A stretch of DNA of 64,000 nucleotides from Nocardia sp. NBC_00403 (GCF_036046055.1 NZ_CP107939.1:6882001-6946000); one strand, 5' to 3'. Numbered from the stretch's first letter, positions 44,033 to 54,077 are shown. Numbers and translations are program-made. The notes: a model not told the origin generated them from the sequence alone.

Positions 44033-45301
44033 ATGACCGACGACAGTGCCCTATCGAGCGCCACCACCGCTATCCACAGCGGCGGCGGCGCTGAACCCGT
44101 CGGGGCGGCCCGCTATGTCCGCGGCACGGCCGCCTGGCTGGCGCGCGCGGGCCGGCAGAGCGGCAGGCTCGTCGCCCGCGTCGCGGTGAAGGCATGGAAC
44201 GATTCCATATTCGCGAAGTCCGCGGCCGCGGCGTTCTGGCAGACGATGTCGCTGGCGCCGCTGCTGCTCGGTGTGCTCGGCAGCCTCGGCTACGTCGGCG
44301 AGTGGTTCGGGCCCGACACGGTGGAGATCGTCGAGCAGAAGATCATCGCGTTCAGCCGGGATCTGTTCAGCACGACCGTGGTGTCGGACCTGATCGAGCC
44401 GACGGTCACCGATGTGCTCGGGCGCGGGCGGGCCGCCTTCGTGTCGGTGGGTTTCGTGTTGTCGCTGTGGGCGGGATCCTCGGCGATGGCGACCTTCGTC
44501 GACTCCATCGTCGAGGCGCACGGACAGCAGGATGCCCGGCATCCGGTGTGGCAGCGGATCTTCGCGTTGCTGCTGTATGTGCTGTTCCTGATCGCGGCGG
44601 TGTTCATCCTGCCGCTGATCGCACTCGGACCGGCGCTGATCGGGCGGGCATTACCGGACTCGTGGCGCGAGCCGGGACTGCGCTTGATCGACTCGTTCTA
44701 CTACCCGGGTGTCGGCTTGCTGCTGATCATCGGCCTCACCACGCTCTACAAGCTGGCATTGCACCGATCGCTGCCGTGGCACCGGCTCTTCGGCGGGGCC
44801 CTGGTCGCGGGTGTGTTCTTCATGGCCGCCAGCGAGGGATTGCGCCGATATCTGTCATGGGTAACCAAGACCGGTGTCAGTTACGGCGCACTCGCCACCC
44901 CGATCGCGTTCCTACTGTTCACGTTCTTCCTCGGGTTCGCGGTGATCCTCGGCGCGGAATTCAATGCCACGGTCCAGGAGTTCTGGCCTGCCGGCAGCAC
45001 CCGCATCGATCAGATGAAGGAGTGGCTGTCCAACCAGATTCTCGGTGATGTGGCGGATGACGAAGAGCGGGCAGCCGACGTTCCCGCCTCGGACACCGCG
45101 AGCGCCGATACCGAATCCGCGTCGAATCGCGCGGCGGAGACAGAATCCGTGCGCCTATCGAAGACGCCGCGCCCCGAGACAGCACAAAGCCCCGAGCCGA
45201 ACTCGGGGCCGCAGGCACCATCGAATACCCGGACGGCATCGATCACGACGCCGCCGGGTGGGGCCGACTCGACTCAGTCGCCCTTGCGTAGCCCGTCGTA
45301 G
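44033..45301 (+). CDS. YihY/virulence factor BrkB family membrane protein
   Basis: A 422-residue protein with six or so helices between residues 60 and 330 (AAAFWQTMSLAPLLLGVLGS, FALLLYVLFLIAAVFILPLI, YGALATPIAFLLFTFFLGFA). It matches Rv2707 in family and place. Once annotated ribonuclease BN, the family is now seen as transport-related or of unknown function. The last 90 residues are acidic, Ser/Thr-rich and probably disordered. The 3' end overlaps the DUF3039 gene by 28 bases on the other strand. Confidence 0.88.
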   Translation: MTDDSALSSATTAIHSGGGAEPVGAARYVRGTAAWLARAGRQSGRLVARVAVKAWNDSIFAKSAAAAFWQTMSLAPLLLGVLGSLGYVGEWFGPDTVEIVEQKIIAFSRDLFSTTVVSDLIEPTVTDVLGRGRAAFVSVGFVLSLWAGSSAMATFVDSIVEAHGQQDARHPVWQRIFALLLYVLFLIAAVFILPLIALGPALIGRALPDSWREPGLRLIDSFYYPGVGLLLIIGLTTLYKLALHRSLPWHRLFGGALVAGVFFMAASEGLRRYLSWVTKTGVSYGALATPIAFLLFTFFLGFAVILGAEFNATVQEFWPAGSTRIDQMKEWLSNQILGDVADDEERAADVPASDTASADTESASNRAAETESVRLSKTPRPETAQSPEPNSGPQAPSNTRTASITTPPGGADSTQSPLRSPS

Positions 45302-45519
45302 ACCTTCTTGCACTCGGGGCACACCGGCGAACCGGGCTTCGCGGAGCGGGTTACCGGGAAGACCTCGCCGCACAGCGCAACCACGTGGGTGCCCATGACG
45401 GCGCTCTCGGCGATCTTGTTCTTCTTCACATAGTGGAAGAACTTCGGGGTGTCGTCGCCCGTCGTCTCGTCGGTAGTCGTATCCGGGCGAACCAGAGTCT
45501 CGGTACTCACGGATTCCAT
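45274..45519 (-). CDS. DUF3039 zinc-ribbon protein
   Basis: An 81-residue protein (Rv2708c family). FFHYVKKNKIAESAVMGTHV is conserved, followed by a metal site: ALCGEVFPV and later VCPECKKVYDGL. The N-terminus is Thr/Glu-rich. The function is unknown. It overlaps the 3' end of the YihY gene and is divergent from DUF3099. Confidence 0.87.
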   Translation of the reverse strand: MESVSTETLVRPDTTTDETTGDDTPKFFHYVKKNKIAESAVMGTHVVALCGEVFPVTRSAKPGSPVCPECKKVYDGLRKGD

Positions 45520-45617
45520 GATGCCGCATCCGCGCGCGAGTGGCCGAACACGGTGGCGGCAGAACTCGCTGACCAGGTCATGTGCGGTTGACCGCCGACA
45601 GTGGAAGACTCGAGAGT

Positions 45618-46034
45618 ATGCAGCAGTACGGCGATTCCCCCAACGCCGACGACATCGGCCGCGGTGATCGCCCGGACGTGACGGTGCCCACTCCCGAAAG
45701 CTCCTCCGGCTACTTTCCCGGCAGCGACGACAAACACCCGGTGCTGATCACCGAGGCCGCACCGTCGCTGGAAGATCAGCATCGCGCCCGCGTCCGCAGG
45801 TACACGATCATCATGGCCTTCCGCATCCCCTGCCTGGTGCTGGCCGCGTTCGCCTACAGCGCCTTCAGCAATGCCCTGATCTCGATTCTCATCATCGCCG
45901 CATCCATCCCGCTGCCCTGGATCGCGGTGCTGATCGCCAACGATCGCCCGCCGCGCCGCAAGGACGAGCCGAGCCGCTGGGACGAACGCCGCAAGGCCAT
46001 CGAATCGCGTCCGCACAACGCCATCGACAGCTGA
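45618..46034 (+). CDS. DUF3099 membrane protein
   Basis: A 138-residue protein (Rv2709 family). The N-terminal 60 residues are polar. VLITEAAPSLEDQHRARVRR precedes two transmembrane helices (IMAFRIPCLVLAAFAYSAF, ALISILIIAASIPLPWIAVL), and the tail is basic. The function is unknown. I chose the ATG at 45618 over a start at 45582 because the extra residues are not family-like. Confidence 0.85.
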   Translation: MQQYGDSPNADDIGRGDRPDVTVPTPESSSGYFPGSDDKHPVLITEAAPSLEDQHRARVRRYTIIMAFRIPCLVLAAFAYSAFSNALISILIIAASIPLPWIAVLIANDRPPRRKDEPSRWDERRKAIESRPHNAIDS

Positions 46035-46052
46035 GTTCCCGCCCGAACGAGA

Positions 46053-47354
46053 CTATGCGCGAACCGGGGCGGTCGTGCGCCGAATTCCCGCCGAGAGCAG
46101 TGCCGCGATACCGCAGAGCCCGCCCGCGATATACCAGGCCGTGGTGTAGCTGCCCTGGAGATCGCGGATGACGCCCGCCCCGGTCGCGGCGATCGCCGAA
46201 CCGATTTGGTGCGCGGCGAACACCCAGCCGAAAGCGACCGGACCATCCACGCCGAACAGTTCGCGGCACAGCATCACCGTCGGCGGGACGGTGGCGATCC
46301 AGTCGAGGCCGTAGAAGATGATGAACACCCACATGCTGGGCTGGGTGTGCGGCGAGAACAGCGACGGCAGGATGAGCAGCGACAGTCCGCGCAGGGTGTA
46401 GTAGCCGACCAGCAGGTAGCGGGGGTCGACCCGGTCGGTGAGCCAGCCCGAGGCGATAGTGCCCGCGACGTCGAAAATACCGACCAGCGCGAGCAGGCCG
46501 GCCGCGGTGGTGGACGGCATGCCGTGGTCGTGTGCGGCGCTGACGAAGTGGGTACCGACCAAGCCGTTGGTCGATGCGCCGCAAATCGCGAATCCGGCTG
46601 CCAACAGCCAGAATCCGGGTCGGCGCGCAATGGTGGCGAGCACGGTCAGCGCGCGCATCGCACCGCCGGTCGCGGGCGTGCGCAGGCCCACCGAGCTGCC
46701 CGCTTCCGCGCCGTAGGCGGAAACACCTGCGTCGCTGGGGAAATCGCGGATGAACAGCCACACCAGCGGCACCACGGCCAACGCGGCGCCGGCGACGATC
46801 AGCGACGGCACCCGCCAGCCGTGATCGTGTGCCGCCGCCGACACCAGTGGCAGGAAGATCAGCTGCCCGGTCGCGCCCGCGGCGGTGAGCACTCCGGTGA
46901 TCAGTCCACGCTGGCGCACGAACCAGCGGCCGGTGATGGTCGCCACGAACGGCATCGACATCGAGCCGACGCCGACACCGACCAGCAGACCCCAGGTCAG
47001 CACCAGATGCCAGGGCTGTGTCATGAACACGGTCAGCCCGCTGCCCGCCGCGACGAGCAGCAGTGCGCACGCCACCACTTTGCGGATGCCGAAGCGATCC
47101 ATCAGCGCGGCCGCGAACGGCGAAATCAGGCCGTACAACAACATATTCAGCGAAACTGCCGCGCCGATCGTGCCGTGCGACCACCCGAATTCCTCGTGCA
47201 GCGGATCCATCAGCACGCTCGGCACGGACCGGAAAGCCGCGGCGCCGAGCAGTGCGACGAACCCCACACCCGCCACGATCCATGCTGGATGCAGCCGCGG
47301 CCGGTTCATGGAATCGATAGGTCCCTGCGCCGGGGGTGTCTGCAGTTCGGTCAC
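46053..47354 (-). CDS. MFS transporter (OFA/monocarboxylate-like)
   Basis: A 433-residue carrier with twelve helices in two six-helix halves. The loop after helix 2 has ALMDRFGIRKVVAC, a version of the MFS D-R-x-G-R-K motif. MNRPRLHPAWIVAGVGFVAL begins helix 1, and the charged central loop contains RDFPSDAGVSAYG. It resembles the oxalate/formate and monocarboxylate group, but the substrate is unknown. The GTG at 47354 is the likely start, with a weak ribosome site. Confidence 0.85.
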   Translation of the reverse strand: MTELQTPPAQGPIDSMNRPRLHPAWIVAGVGFVALLGAAAFRSVPSVLMDPLHEEFGWSHGTIGAAVSLNMLLYGLISPFAAALMDRFGIRKVVACALLLVAAGSGLTVFMTQPWHLVLTWGLLVGVGVGSMSMPFVATITGRWFVRQRGLITGVLTAAGATGQLIFLPLVSAAAHDHGWRVPSLIVAGAALAVVPLVWLFIRDFPSDAGVSAYGAEAGSSVGLRTPATGGAMRALTVLATIARRPGFWLLAAGFAICGASTNGLVGTHFVSAAHDHGMPSTTAAGLLALVGIFDVAGTIASGWLTDRVDPRYLLVGYYTLRGLSLLILPSLFSPHTQPSMWVFIIFYGLDWIATVPPTVMLCRELFGVDGPVAFGWVFAAHQIGSAIAATGAGVIRDLQGSYTTAWYIAGGLCGIAALLSAGIRRTTAPVRA

Positions 47355-47603
47355 CTGCTGAGCGTGCCGGAATCTCCCTCGGGGAACGAGTGGCCGGGAT
47401 GCCATTAACCGCCAAGATCGTGCCACTCCGGCGCGACCGGCACCGCCTCGACAGCGCACCGGCCGCCCCCTACTGTGTGGCGGGGGAATTCGACAGAACG
47501 TCGTTGTGGCGTGGCACACCGTCACGCGGCAGGCAAGAGGCGCAGTGCCGCACCAGCGTTCACGCGGCCGTCGGGGCATACCCCGCAGGACAGAGGAGAC
47601 AGC

Positions 47604-48344
47604 ATGATTCGGTGGGCCTGGGCCTTCCTCGATCGGCCCACGCAGCGTTTCGACGACTGCGCGACGTTCTGGTCCACCATCACCGGCACCCAGCTCTCGC
47701 CCCGCCGCGGCGCGAACGACGAATTCCTCACGCTCCTACCGGATCCCGCGCTGTTCGCCGCCGCAGGGGCCAAAATGCAGTCGGTCACCGGCCTCGGCGG
47801 CGTGCACATCGACTTCGATGTCGACGACATCGCCGCCGCCGTCCGCATCGCGCTCGACCTCGGCGCCGACCTGGTCGCCAACCACCCGGACTACGCCGTC
47901 CTGCGCTCGCCGTCGGGCCAGATGTTCTGCTTCACCCCCAGCGGCCGCGCCAAGGGCCAGCCCGCGCCGGCCGTCAGCGCGCCGGACGGCACGCTGACCC
48001 GTTTGGATCAGGTGTGCCTGGACATCGGCGCCGCCGATCACGAGGCCGAGTCACACTTCTGGACCATCCTGACCGGCTGGGATCACCAGCAGGGCAGGCT
48101 GCCGGAATTCTCCCGGCTGCGCGCAAAGAATCAGCTGCCCCTCCAACTGCTGCTGCAGCGCCTCGGTGTGGACCGCCCGACCAGTGCGCATATCGACCTG
48201 TCGTCGTCGGATATCCACGCCACCGCCGCCTGGCACGAATCCCTCGGCGCGACCCGAATCCAGAATCACGAACACTGGATCGTCATGTCCGACCCCGCCG
48301 ACGCCACCTACTGCATCACCTCCCGCGACCCCAGCGGAGTCTGA
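47604..48344 (+). CDS. VOC-family (glyoxalase-like) protein, two domains
   Basis: A 246-residue protein made of two VOC modules, residues 1-115 (WAWAFLDRPTQRFDDCATFW to LRSPSGQMFCFTPS) and 125-246 (LDQVCLDIGAADHEAESHFW to YCITSRDPSGV). Each has the paired beta-alpha-beta-beta-beta layout of the metal-binding vicinal oxygen chelate fold. The metal ligands are only partly evident, so it may be a binding protein rather than a lyase or dioxygenase. AGGAGA precedes the ATG at 47604. Confidence 0.85.
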   Translation: MIRWAWAFLDRPTQRFDDCATFWSTITGTQLSPRRGANDEFLTLLPDPALFAAAGAKMQSVTGLGGVHIDFDVDDIAAAVRIALDLGADLVANHPDYAVLRSPSGQMFCFTPSGRAKGQPAPAVSAPDGTLTRLDQVCLDIGAADHEAESHFWTILTGWDHQQGRLPEFSRLRAKNQLPLQLLLQRLGVDRPTSAHIDLSSSDIHATAAWHESLGATRIQNHEHWIVMSDPADATYCITSRDPSGV

Positions 48345-48445
48345 CGGCCGCCGAGCGGCACCCGGCCGAGCGTCGACGGCACGCGGATCTGTGACACGGC
48401 GAACACCTGGCGAGTGCTGCGCGGTTGCGGTGGCAGAGTACCGAT

Positions 48446-49963
48446 GTGCCTACGAACCAGACGACGACCGGATCGCTGCTCACCGCGTTGTGCCCGGATC
48501 TGCGGACCGCGCTGACCCGAGTCCGCTACGACGCGGACACGCTGCTCGAGGTGCTCGGAGTCGATGTACACGCGGCGCTCGGTCGGTCGGAGCCGGTGCC
48601 GGTGCGCCGCGCCGCACGGGACGCGGGCGAACTCGGCACCCTGATCCGATTGCTGTTGCTCGGCGACGCACTGCCCCAGCGAGACGTCGCCGCCGCGCTC
48701 GCACCCGTGGATATCGAGCGCGCCGTCGAGGCAGGATTGCTGGACCGGGACGGTGATCTGGTGCGCGCGGCATTGGACCTGCGCCCTTTGGACGTCGGCG
48801 TCGGCACCCGGTGGATCCTGTCCGATCTCGACGACTCGATGCGAAGGCGCACGCTGACCGAAGAGCATGTACTCGGTGTCGGCCACGCTTCGCTGTCGCT
48901 GCTGCGCGCGACGCCGACCCGCAAGGTCGGTTCGGTACTCGATCTCGGCACCGGCTGTGGCGTGCAGGCCGTGCACGCGGCCTCCTATGCCGACCGGGTG
49001 ACCGCCACCGACGTGAACCCGCGCGCGCTGTGGCTTGCCGAAGCGACCGCCGCACTCAACGGCCTCGACATCGAACTGCTGGACGGTTCCTGGTTCGAGC
49101 CGGTGGCCGGACGTCGCTTCGACCAGGTGGTGGCCAATCCACCCTTCGTCGTCGGCCCCGCCCGCATCGAGCACACATACCGCGATTCCGGCCTCGCCCT
49201 CGACGGCGCAAGCGAACTGGTGATCTCCCAGGCCTCGGAGTTACTCGCCCCCGGCGGCACCGCGGCGATGCTCGCGGCGTGGGTGCATGTGGACGGCGAG
49301 GACTGGCGGCACCGGGTGTCGTCCTGGCTGCCCGCGCACGGCGTCGACGCCTGGGTGGTGCAGCGCGATGTCGCCGACCCCGCGTTGTATGTGGGCACCT
49401 GGCTGCGCGACGCCGGGCTCGATCCGCGCGACCCGGCCGCGCAGGCCCGTGCCGATCAGTGGCTCGACGCCTTCACCGCGGCCGATGTCGAGGGCATCGG
49501 CTTCGGCTTCGTCTATCTGCGCGCCATCAACGGCCCGACCGAGTTGCTCGCCGAGGACCTCACGCACGGCTTCGACGACCCGCTCGGCGACGAGGCGACC
49601 AGGTATTTCGAGCGCTCGGCCTGGCTGCGCGCCGCCGCAGGCGACGAAAACCTGGCCTGGTCTTCCCGTTTCGCGGTGGATCCGGCGACCGCGCTGGAAC
49701 GTGTCTATCTGCCGGGCGAGGACGGCTGGGCTCAGCAGGTCGCTCGGCTGCACCGCGGTGACGGACCACGCTGGCAGCACGAGGTTGACGAATCCACCAT
49801 CGCCCTCGTCGCGGGAATGCGGGCGGACGGGATGCCGTTGTACGAGTTGATCGAACTGCTGGCGGTTGCCACCGGATCCGACGAGGTAACCACCGAGTTC
49901 ATGGCCGACGCACTGTCGGTGGTGGCCGGACTGGTCCGCCACGGATTGGTGCGACCCGTCTGA
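48446..49963 (+). CDS. Class I methyltransferase, HemK/RsmC-like
   Basis: A 505-residue protein. The N-terminal 140 residues are helical, ending near GDLVRAALDLRPLDVGVGTR. The catalytic domain has SAM motif VLDLGTGCGVQAVHAA and the NPPF signature (QVVANPPFVVGPARIEHTYR), typical of enzymes methylating amide or exocyclic nitrogens in proteins, rRNA or DNA. A C-terminal region of about 180 residues is of unknown role. The GTG at 48446 (MPTNQTTTGSLLTAL) is the likely start. Confidence 0.85.
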   Translation: MPTNQTTTGSLLTALCPDLRTALTRVRYDADTLLEVLGVDVHAALGRSEPVPVRRAARDAGELGTLIRLLLLGDALPQRDVAAALAPVDIERAVEAGLLDRDGDLVRAALDLRPLDVGVGTRWILSDLDDSMRRRTLTEEHVLGVGHASLSLLRATPTRKVGSVLDLGTGCGVQAVHAASYADRVTATDVNPRALWLAEATAALNGLDIELLDGSWFEPVAGRRFDQVVANPPFVVGPARIEHTYRDSGLALDGASELVISQASELLAPGGTAAMLAAWVHVDGEDWRHRVSSWLPAHGVDAWVVQRDVADPALYVGTWLRDAGLDPRDPAAQARADQWLDAFTAADVEGIGFGFVYLRAINGPTELLAEDLTHGFDDPLGDEATRYFERSAWLRAAAGDENLAWSSRFAVDPATALERVYLPGEDGWAQQVARLHRGDGPRWQHEVDESTIALVAGMRADGMPLYELIELLAVATGSDEVTTEFMADALSVVAGLVRHGLVRPV

Positions 49964-50023
49964 CCGACGGCCGCACCGGTGGGCGGCGGACGCGCTCGAC
50001 AACGAGTGTTCCGATTCCGGATG

Positions 50024-50042
50024 CTTCTCAGGAACTTCTCAG
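50024..50042. repeat. Helically phased direct repeat upstream of sigB
   Basis: CTTCTCAG occurs at 50024-50031 and again at 50035-50042, 11 bases apart, i.e. on the same face of the helix. A related CTTTCTCA lies at about 50098-50105. The pair is about 50-70 bases upstream of the -35 element and could bind an activator. Confidence 0.35.
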
Positions 50043-50092
50043 ACGGAAGTGACGGAAACCGCAGTTCAGAGCGGTTTATCTGGGCGCTAGCG

Positions 50093-50119
50093 GGGAACTT
50101 TCTCATTGTCGGGTCCGTT
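50093..50119 (+). promoter_or_regulatory. ECF-type promoter of sigB
   Basis: GGGAAC at 50093-50098 and CGTT at 50116-50119 are separated by 17 bases. This matches the GGAAC/CGTT elements of actinobacterial stress sigma factors such as SigE and SigH. In M. tuberculosis sigB is transcribed by SigE and SigH from such a promoter. The -10 element is 35 bases before the ATG. Confidence 0.65.
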
Positions 50120-50154
50120 GTTCGGAGTGAGACACCACCGACAGGAGGCAAGTC

Positions 50155-51123
50155 ATGACCAGCCCCGCCACCACTCGTGTGCGCACCAGCGATATGGACC
50201 TCGACGCCCAGAGCCCCGCCGCCGACCTGGTACGCGTGTACCTGAATGGGATCGGTCGCACTGCACTGCTCACGGCCGCCGACGAGGTCGAGCTGGCCAA
50301 GCGCATCGAGGCGGGCCTCTATGCCCAGCATCTGCTGGAGACCGGCAAGCGTCTATCGGCCATGCGCAAGCGCGATCTGGCCATCGTCGTCCGCGAGGGC
50401 CAGTCCGCCCGGTCTCATCTGCTCGAGGCCAACCTCCGCCTCGTGGTCTCGCTTGCCAAGCGCTACACCGGCCGCGGCATGCCGCTGCTGGACCTGATCC
50501 AAGAGGGCAACCTCGGCCTGATCAGGGCGATGGAGAAGTTCGATTACGCCAAGGGCTTCAAGTTCTCCACCTACGCCACCTGGTGGATTCGGCAGGCCAT
50601 TACCCGCGGCATGGCCGATCAGAGCCGCACCATCCGGCTACCGGTCCATCTGGTCGAGCAGGTCAACAAGCTGGCCAGGATCAAGCGCGAGCTGCATCAG
50701 CAGCTCGGCCGCGAGGCCACCGACGCCGAGCTCGCCAACGAGTCGGGCATTCCGGTCGAGAAGATCTCCGATCTGCTCGATCACAGCCGCGACCCGGTAA
50801 GCCTCGATATGCCGGTCGGCAACGACGAAGAGGCCCCGCTCGGCGATTTCATCGAGGACTCCGAGGCCACCTCGGCCGAGTCCGCGGTCATCGCGGGTCT
50901 GCTGCACCACGATGTGCGCAGCGTGCTCGCCACCCTGGACGAGCGCGAACAGCAGGTCATCCGGCTGCGCTTCGGCCTGGACGACGGCCAGCCGCGCACC
51001 CTCGACCAGATCGGTAAGCTCTTCGGACTCTCCCGCGAGCGGGTGCGTCAGATAGAGCGCGAGGTCATGTCGAAGCTGCGCAAGGGTGAGCGGGCCGATC
51101 GGCTGCGCGCCTACGCCAGCTGA
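50155..51123 (+). CDS. sigB: Principal-like sigma factor SigB
   Basis: A 322-residue group 2 sigma factor, closely parallel to the SigA core but without its Lys/Ala-rich extension. Region 1.2 is [20 protein letters not shown], region 2 [20 protein letters not shown], region 3 [20 protein letters not shown], and region 4 [20 protein letters not shown]. It controls stress and stationary-phase genes in relatives. ACAGGAGG is seven bases before the ATG. The gene stands ahead of two inverted repeats. Confidence 0.97.
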   Translation: MTSPATTRVRTSDMDLDAQSPAADLVRVYLNGIGRTALLTAADEVELAKRIEAGLYAQHLLETGKRLSAMRKRDLAIVVREGQSARSHLLEANLRLVVSLAKRYTGRGMPLLDLIQEGNLGLIRAMEKFDYAKGFKFSTYATWWIRQAITRGMADQSRTIRLPVHLVEQVNKLARIKRELHQQLGREATDAELANESGIPVEKISDLLDHSRDPVSLDMPVGNDEEAPLGDFIEDSEATSAESAVIAGLLHHDVRSVLATLDEREQQVIRLRFGLDDGQPRTLDQIGKLFGLSRERVRQIEREVMSKLRKGERADRLRAYAS

Positions 51124-51200
51124 TCACAAGGTAATTCGCGCCCGCGACCCCGGCCCCCATGGCGCCGAGCCACTTCGAGGCCGGTTCGGCGCCCCGGCTC

Positions 51201-51281
51201 GGTGACCGTATCGGTCACCTGGAAACGCCGACCGGTGTCCGCGCATCCCGTCCCCTCCGGGTTCGCGCGAGCCGGTCGGCG
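51201..51281. terminator. Two hairpins between sigB and GNAT/acyl-CoA synthetase gene
   Basis: GGTGACCG (51201-51208) pairs with CGGTCACC (51212-51219) across a three-base loop. CGCCGACCGG (51226-51235) pairs with CCGGTCGGCG (51272-51281) across 36 bases. Both lie between convergent genes and probably end transcription, although neither has a T-tract. Confidence 0.5.
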
Positions 51282-51323
51282 ATGCTTATTTCCGACGGCC
51301 GGCAGTGCTCATTTGTGTCCCGC

Positions 51324-54077
51324 TCAGCCCAAGCGCCGCGGGCCCGCGTCGAAACGGCTGGGTTCCGGGCCTATTCGGGCTCGGGCGTAGAGGATCGAGG
51401 CCGAGGCCGCCGAGGCGAGAACCGGATCGAAGGACAGTTCACGGAGTTCGGGGATGTCGTCGAAGAGGGCCGAAATGCGTTGGGCCAGTTCGGCGAGGGC
51501 AGCCTTGTCGACACGCGGGCTGGCCGGGGTGCCGGACAGCAGTGGCGCGGCGCGCGGCGCGTCGATCAAGGCGGTGGCCTCATCCTCGGTCAGCGGCAGA
51601 GCGCGGTAGGCACGGTCGCCGAGAAGTTCGATGATCAGACCGGACAGACCGAATTCGATCACGGAACCGAACGACGGATCGTCCTGCACGCGTAGCACAC
51701 AACCGACTCCCGGGGTCGCCATCTTCTGGATATGCAAGACGGGGTCACCACTGAGTTCCGCCAGATGGGCGTAGGCCTGGCGCACCGCCTCGGGCCGCCA
51801 CAGATCAAGCCGGACACCACTGAGGTCGGGCCTGCGCCGCCACAGTTCCCCGGTCGCCTTGGCCGCCACCGGATAACCGAGTTCTGCTGCCGCTGCGACG
51901 GCCTCGTCGGCGTTGTGCACTTCGCGATATTCCACAACGTGGATGCCGTAACAGTCCAGCAGGTCGACGGTTTCCTGGTCGGTCAGCCTGCGTCCGGCAG
52001 GGTCCGCCATCCATTGCGCCACCAATCCCCTGGCCCGCTCGGTGTCGATATCGTTCGGGCGGCGGACCACCGAGACCGGCTTGGTGCGCCACTGTGCGTA
52101 GCGCCGCACCCTGGCCAGCGCACGCGCGGCACGTTCGGGGTCCGGGTAGGACGGTATCGAGCCGCGCACGGCCACCCCGCCTTGCCCGCGCATCGCCAGC
52201 AGGTTCGGAATCCCCTGTTCGGCAACGAAAGTGGTCAGGATCGGCTTGCCGGAGTCGGGCACGGCCGTGGCCGCCTCGCGGATGGCGTCGGCGAATCCGG
52301 CTATCGGCAGCGGCACCGGAGGGGCGAAAACCACGATCACCGCGTCGATCTCATCCGACCGCAGCGCCGCGACCACGGCGTCCAGGTAGGCGCCAGGCGT
52401 CGCCTCCGGGCCGAGGTCCACCGGCTCGCCCACCGACTGCTCATCGACGCCGCGCTCGGTCGGACGGGGGCGTCGAGCGCGGGTCGCGCCACTCGTCGGT
52501 CGTCGCACCTCCAGCCCCTCCCCTCGGGCCGCATCGACGGCCAGCCAATTCAACGCGGCGCTATTGCCGATCACCGCGACCCGGGGACCGGCGGGCAGCG
52601 GCTGGTAGCCCAGCAGAGCCGCGCAGTCGAACAGCTCCGAGATCGAGTCGACCTGAACGATGCCCGCCTGCGCGAACAGATCCCGCACGATCGAGCGGTC
52701 CATATCGCCCGTCGGCTGGGCCCGCGCCGCGAGCCTGCCGCTGCTCACTGCGACGATCGGCTTGGTCCTGGCGACCCGGCGCGCAATGCGAGAAAACTTC
52801 CGCGGATTACCGAAACTCTCCAGATACAGCAGGACTACCTCCGTGGCGGCATCGGTGTCCCAGTACTGCAGCAGGTCATTGCCGGACACGTCGGCGCGAT
52901 TGCCCGCCGACACGAAGGTCGACAATCCCAGATTGCGTGCGGCAGCCTCACCGAGAATCGCGGCGCCCAACGGTCCGGACTGACAGAAGAATCCGATGCG
53001 CCCACGTCCCGGCAGCAGCGAGGCAAGGGTCGCGTTGAGCGCGACCGCCGGATCGGTATTGGCGATGCCGAGCGCGCTGGGACCGACCACACGCATCCCG
53101 TGCCCGCGCGCGGCGGCGACCAACTCGCGTTCGGCGGTGACGCCGTCCGCGCCGGTCTCCCCGAAACCCGCGGTCAGCACCACCAAACCCTTGACGCCTT
53201 TGGCCATACAGTCGTCGAGGACCGAACCGATGGCCGCGGCAGGCACGGCGACCACCGCCAGATCCACCTCGTCCGGAATGTCGCGCACCGTCGGATAAGC
53301 CCGCACTCCGCGCACCGACTTCCGATTCGGATTGACCGGAAACACCGGCCCCTGGAACGCACCGGAGAGCAGATTCGCCAGCACAACCCCACCCACCCGC
53401 CCGGTGCCAGGGGTCGCGCCGATGACGGCCACCGAACCCGGCGCGAGTAGATTGCCCACACTGCGCGCCTCAGAGGCCCGCTCACGCGAATCACGCACCG
53501 AGAGCAGGGCTTCGGTCGGGTCGATGGCAAATTCCAGGTGCAGCACCGAGCCGTCCCTGCTGCGCTCGACTTGATAGCCCGCGTCGCGGAAGACCGTCAC
53601 CATGACGGTGTTCTCGGCGAGGACCTCGGCGACGAACGTCTCGATCTTGTTCTCCGCGGCGGCGCCTGCCAGATGTTCGAGCAGAATCGAGCCCAGGCCG
53701 CGGCCCTGATGCTCGTCGGCCACTACGAACGCGACCTCCGCGGCGCGCGGTCCGGTGCGAGCGAGTAGCTCGTAGCGGCCGACCGCGATGATCGCCTCAC
53801 CGAGTTCGAGCACCAACCCGACTCGGTCGTGGTGATCCACGTGGGTGGAGCGGTAGAGGTCCTTGGGCGAAATACGTGGGTACGGACCGAAATAGCGCAG
53901 ATACCTGGTGCGGTCGGACAGCGCGGCGTGGAACTGCTGCAGTCGATCGGCGTCGTCGGGAGTGATAGGGCGAAGCCGCACCACGCCACCGTCGGAGGCG
54001 AGCACGTCGGCGAACCAGTGCTGGGGCGGCGCCGCGGGGGTGTCCGGGGAATCCGGGACAGGTGTCGGCTCAGTCAC
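51324..54077 (-). CDS. GNAT acetyltransferase fused to NDP-forming acyl-CoA synthetase-like domain
   Basis: A 917-residue protein. Residues 30-185 are a GNAT domain with the acetyl-CoA loop VVADEHQGRGLGSILLEHLA. The rest is an NDP-forming acyl-CoA synthetase-like region: a CoA-binding domain (SVAVIGATPGTGRVGGVVLA), a succinyl-CoA ligase-like domain (GRIGFFCQSGPLGAAILGEA) and an ATP-grasp domain near the C-terminus. The usual SHTG segment with the phospho-histidine is absent; SGRLAARAQPTGDMDRSIV stands there. This is the layout of Pat-type protein lysine acetyltransferases, here with GNAT first as in Streptomyces PatA. The GTG start overlaps the acuC stop by eight bases. Confidence 0.88.
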   Translation of the reverse strand: MTEPTPVPDSPDTPAAPPQHWFADVLASDGGVVRLRPITPDDADRLQQFHAALSDRTRYLRYFGPYPRISPKDLYRSTHVDHHDRVGLVLELGEAIIAVGRYELLARTGPRAAEVAFVVADEHQGRGLGSILLEHLAGAAAENKIETFVAEVLAENTVMVTVFRDAGYQVERSRDGSVLHLEFAIDPTEALLSVRDSRERASEARSVGNLLAPGSVAVIGATPGTGRVGGVVLANLLSGAFQGPVFPVNPNRKSVRGVRAYPTVRDIPDEVDLAVVAVPAAAIGSVLDDCMAKGVKGLVVLTAGFGETGADGVTAERELVAAARGHGMRVVGPSALGIANTDPAVALNATLASLLPGRGRIGFFCQSGPLGAAILGEAAARNLGLSTFVSAGNRADVSGNDLLQYWDTDAATEVVLLYLESFGNPRKFSRIARRVARTKPIVAVSSGRLAARAQPTGDMDRSIVRDLFAQAGIVQVDSISELFDCAALLGYQPLPAGPRVAVIGNSAALNWLAVDAARGEGLEVRRPTSGATRARRPRPTERGVDEQSVGEPVDLGPEATPGAYLDAVVAALRSDEIDAVIVVFAPPVPLPIAGFADAIREAATAVPDSGKPILTTFVAEQGIPNLLAMRGQGGVAVRGSIPSYPDPERAARALARVRRYAQWRTKPVSVVRRPNDIDTERARGLVAQWMADPAGRRLTDQETVDLLDCYGIHVVEYREVHNADEAVAAAAELGYPVAAKATGELWRRRPDLSGVRLDLWRPEAVRQAYAHLAELSGDPVLHIQKMATPGVGCVLRVQDDPSFGSVIEFGLSGLIIELLGDRAYRALPLTEDEATALIDAPRAAPLLSGTPASPRVDKAALAELAQRISALFDDIPELRELSFDPVLASAASASILYARARIGPEPSRFDAGPRRLG

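Noticed and set aside
45892..47415. 507-residue minus-strand frame alongside the MFS gene
   Set aside because: It is the shifted frame of the transporter; Arg-rich, without membrane segments.
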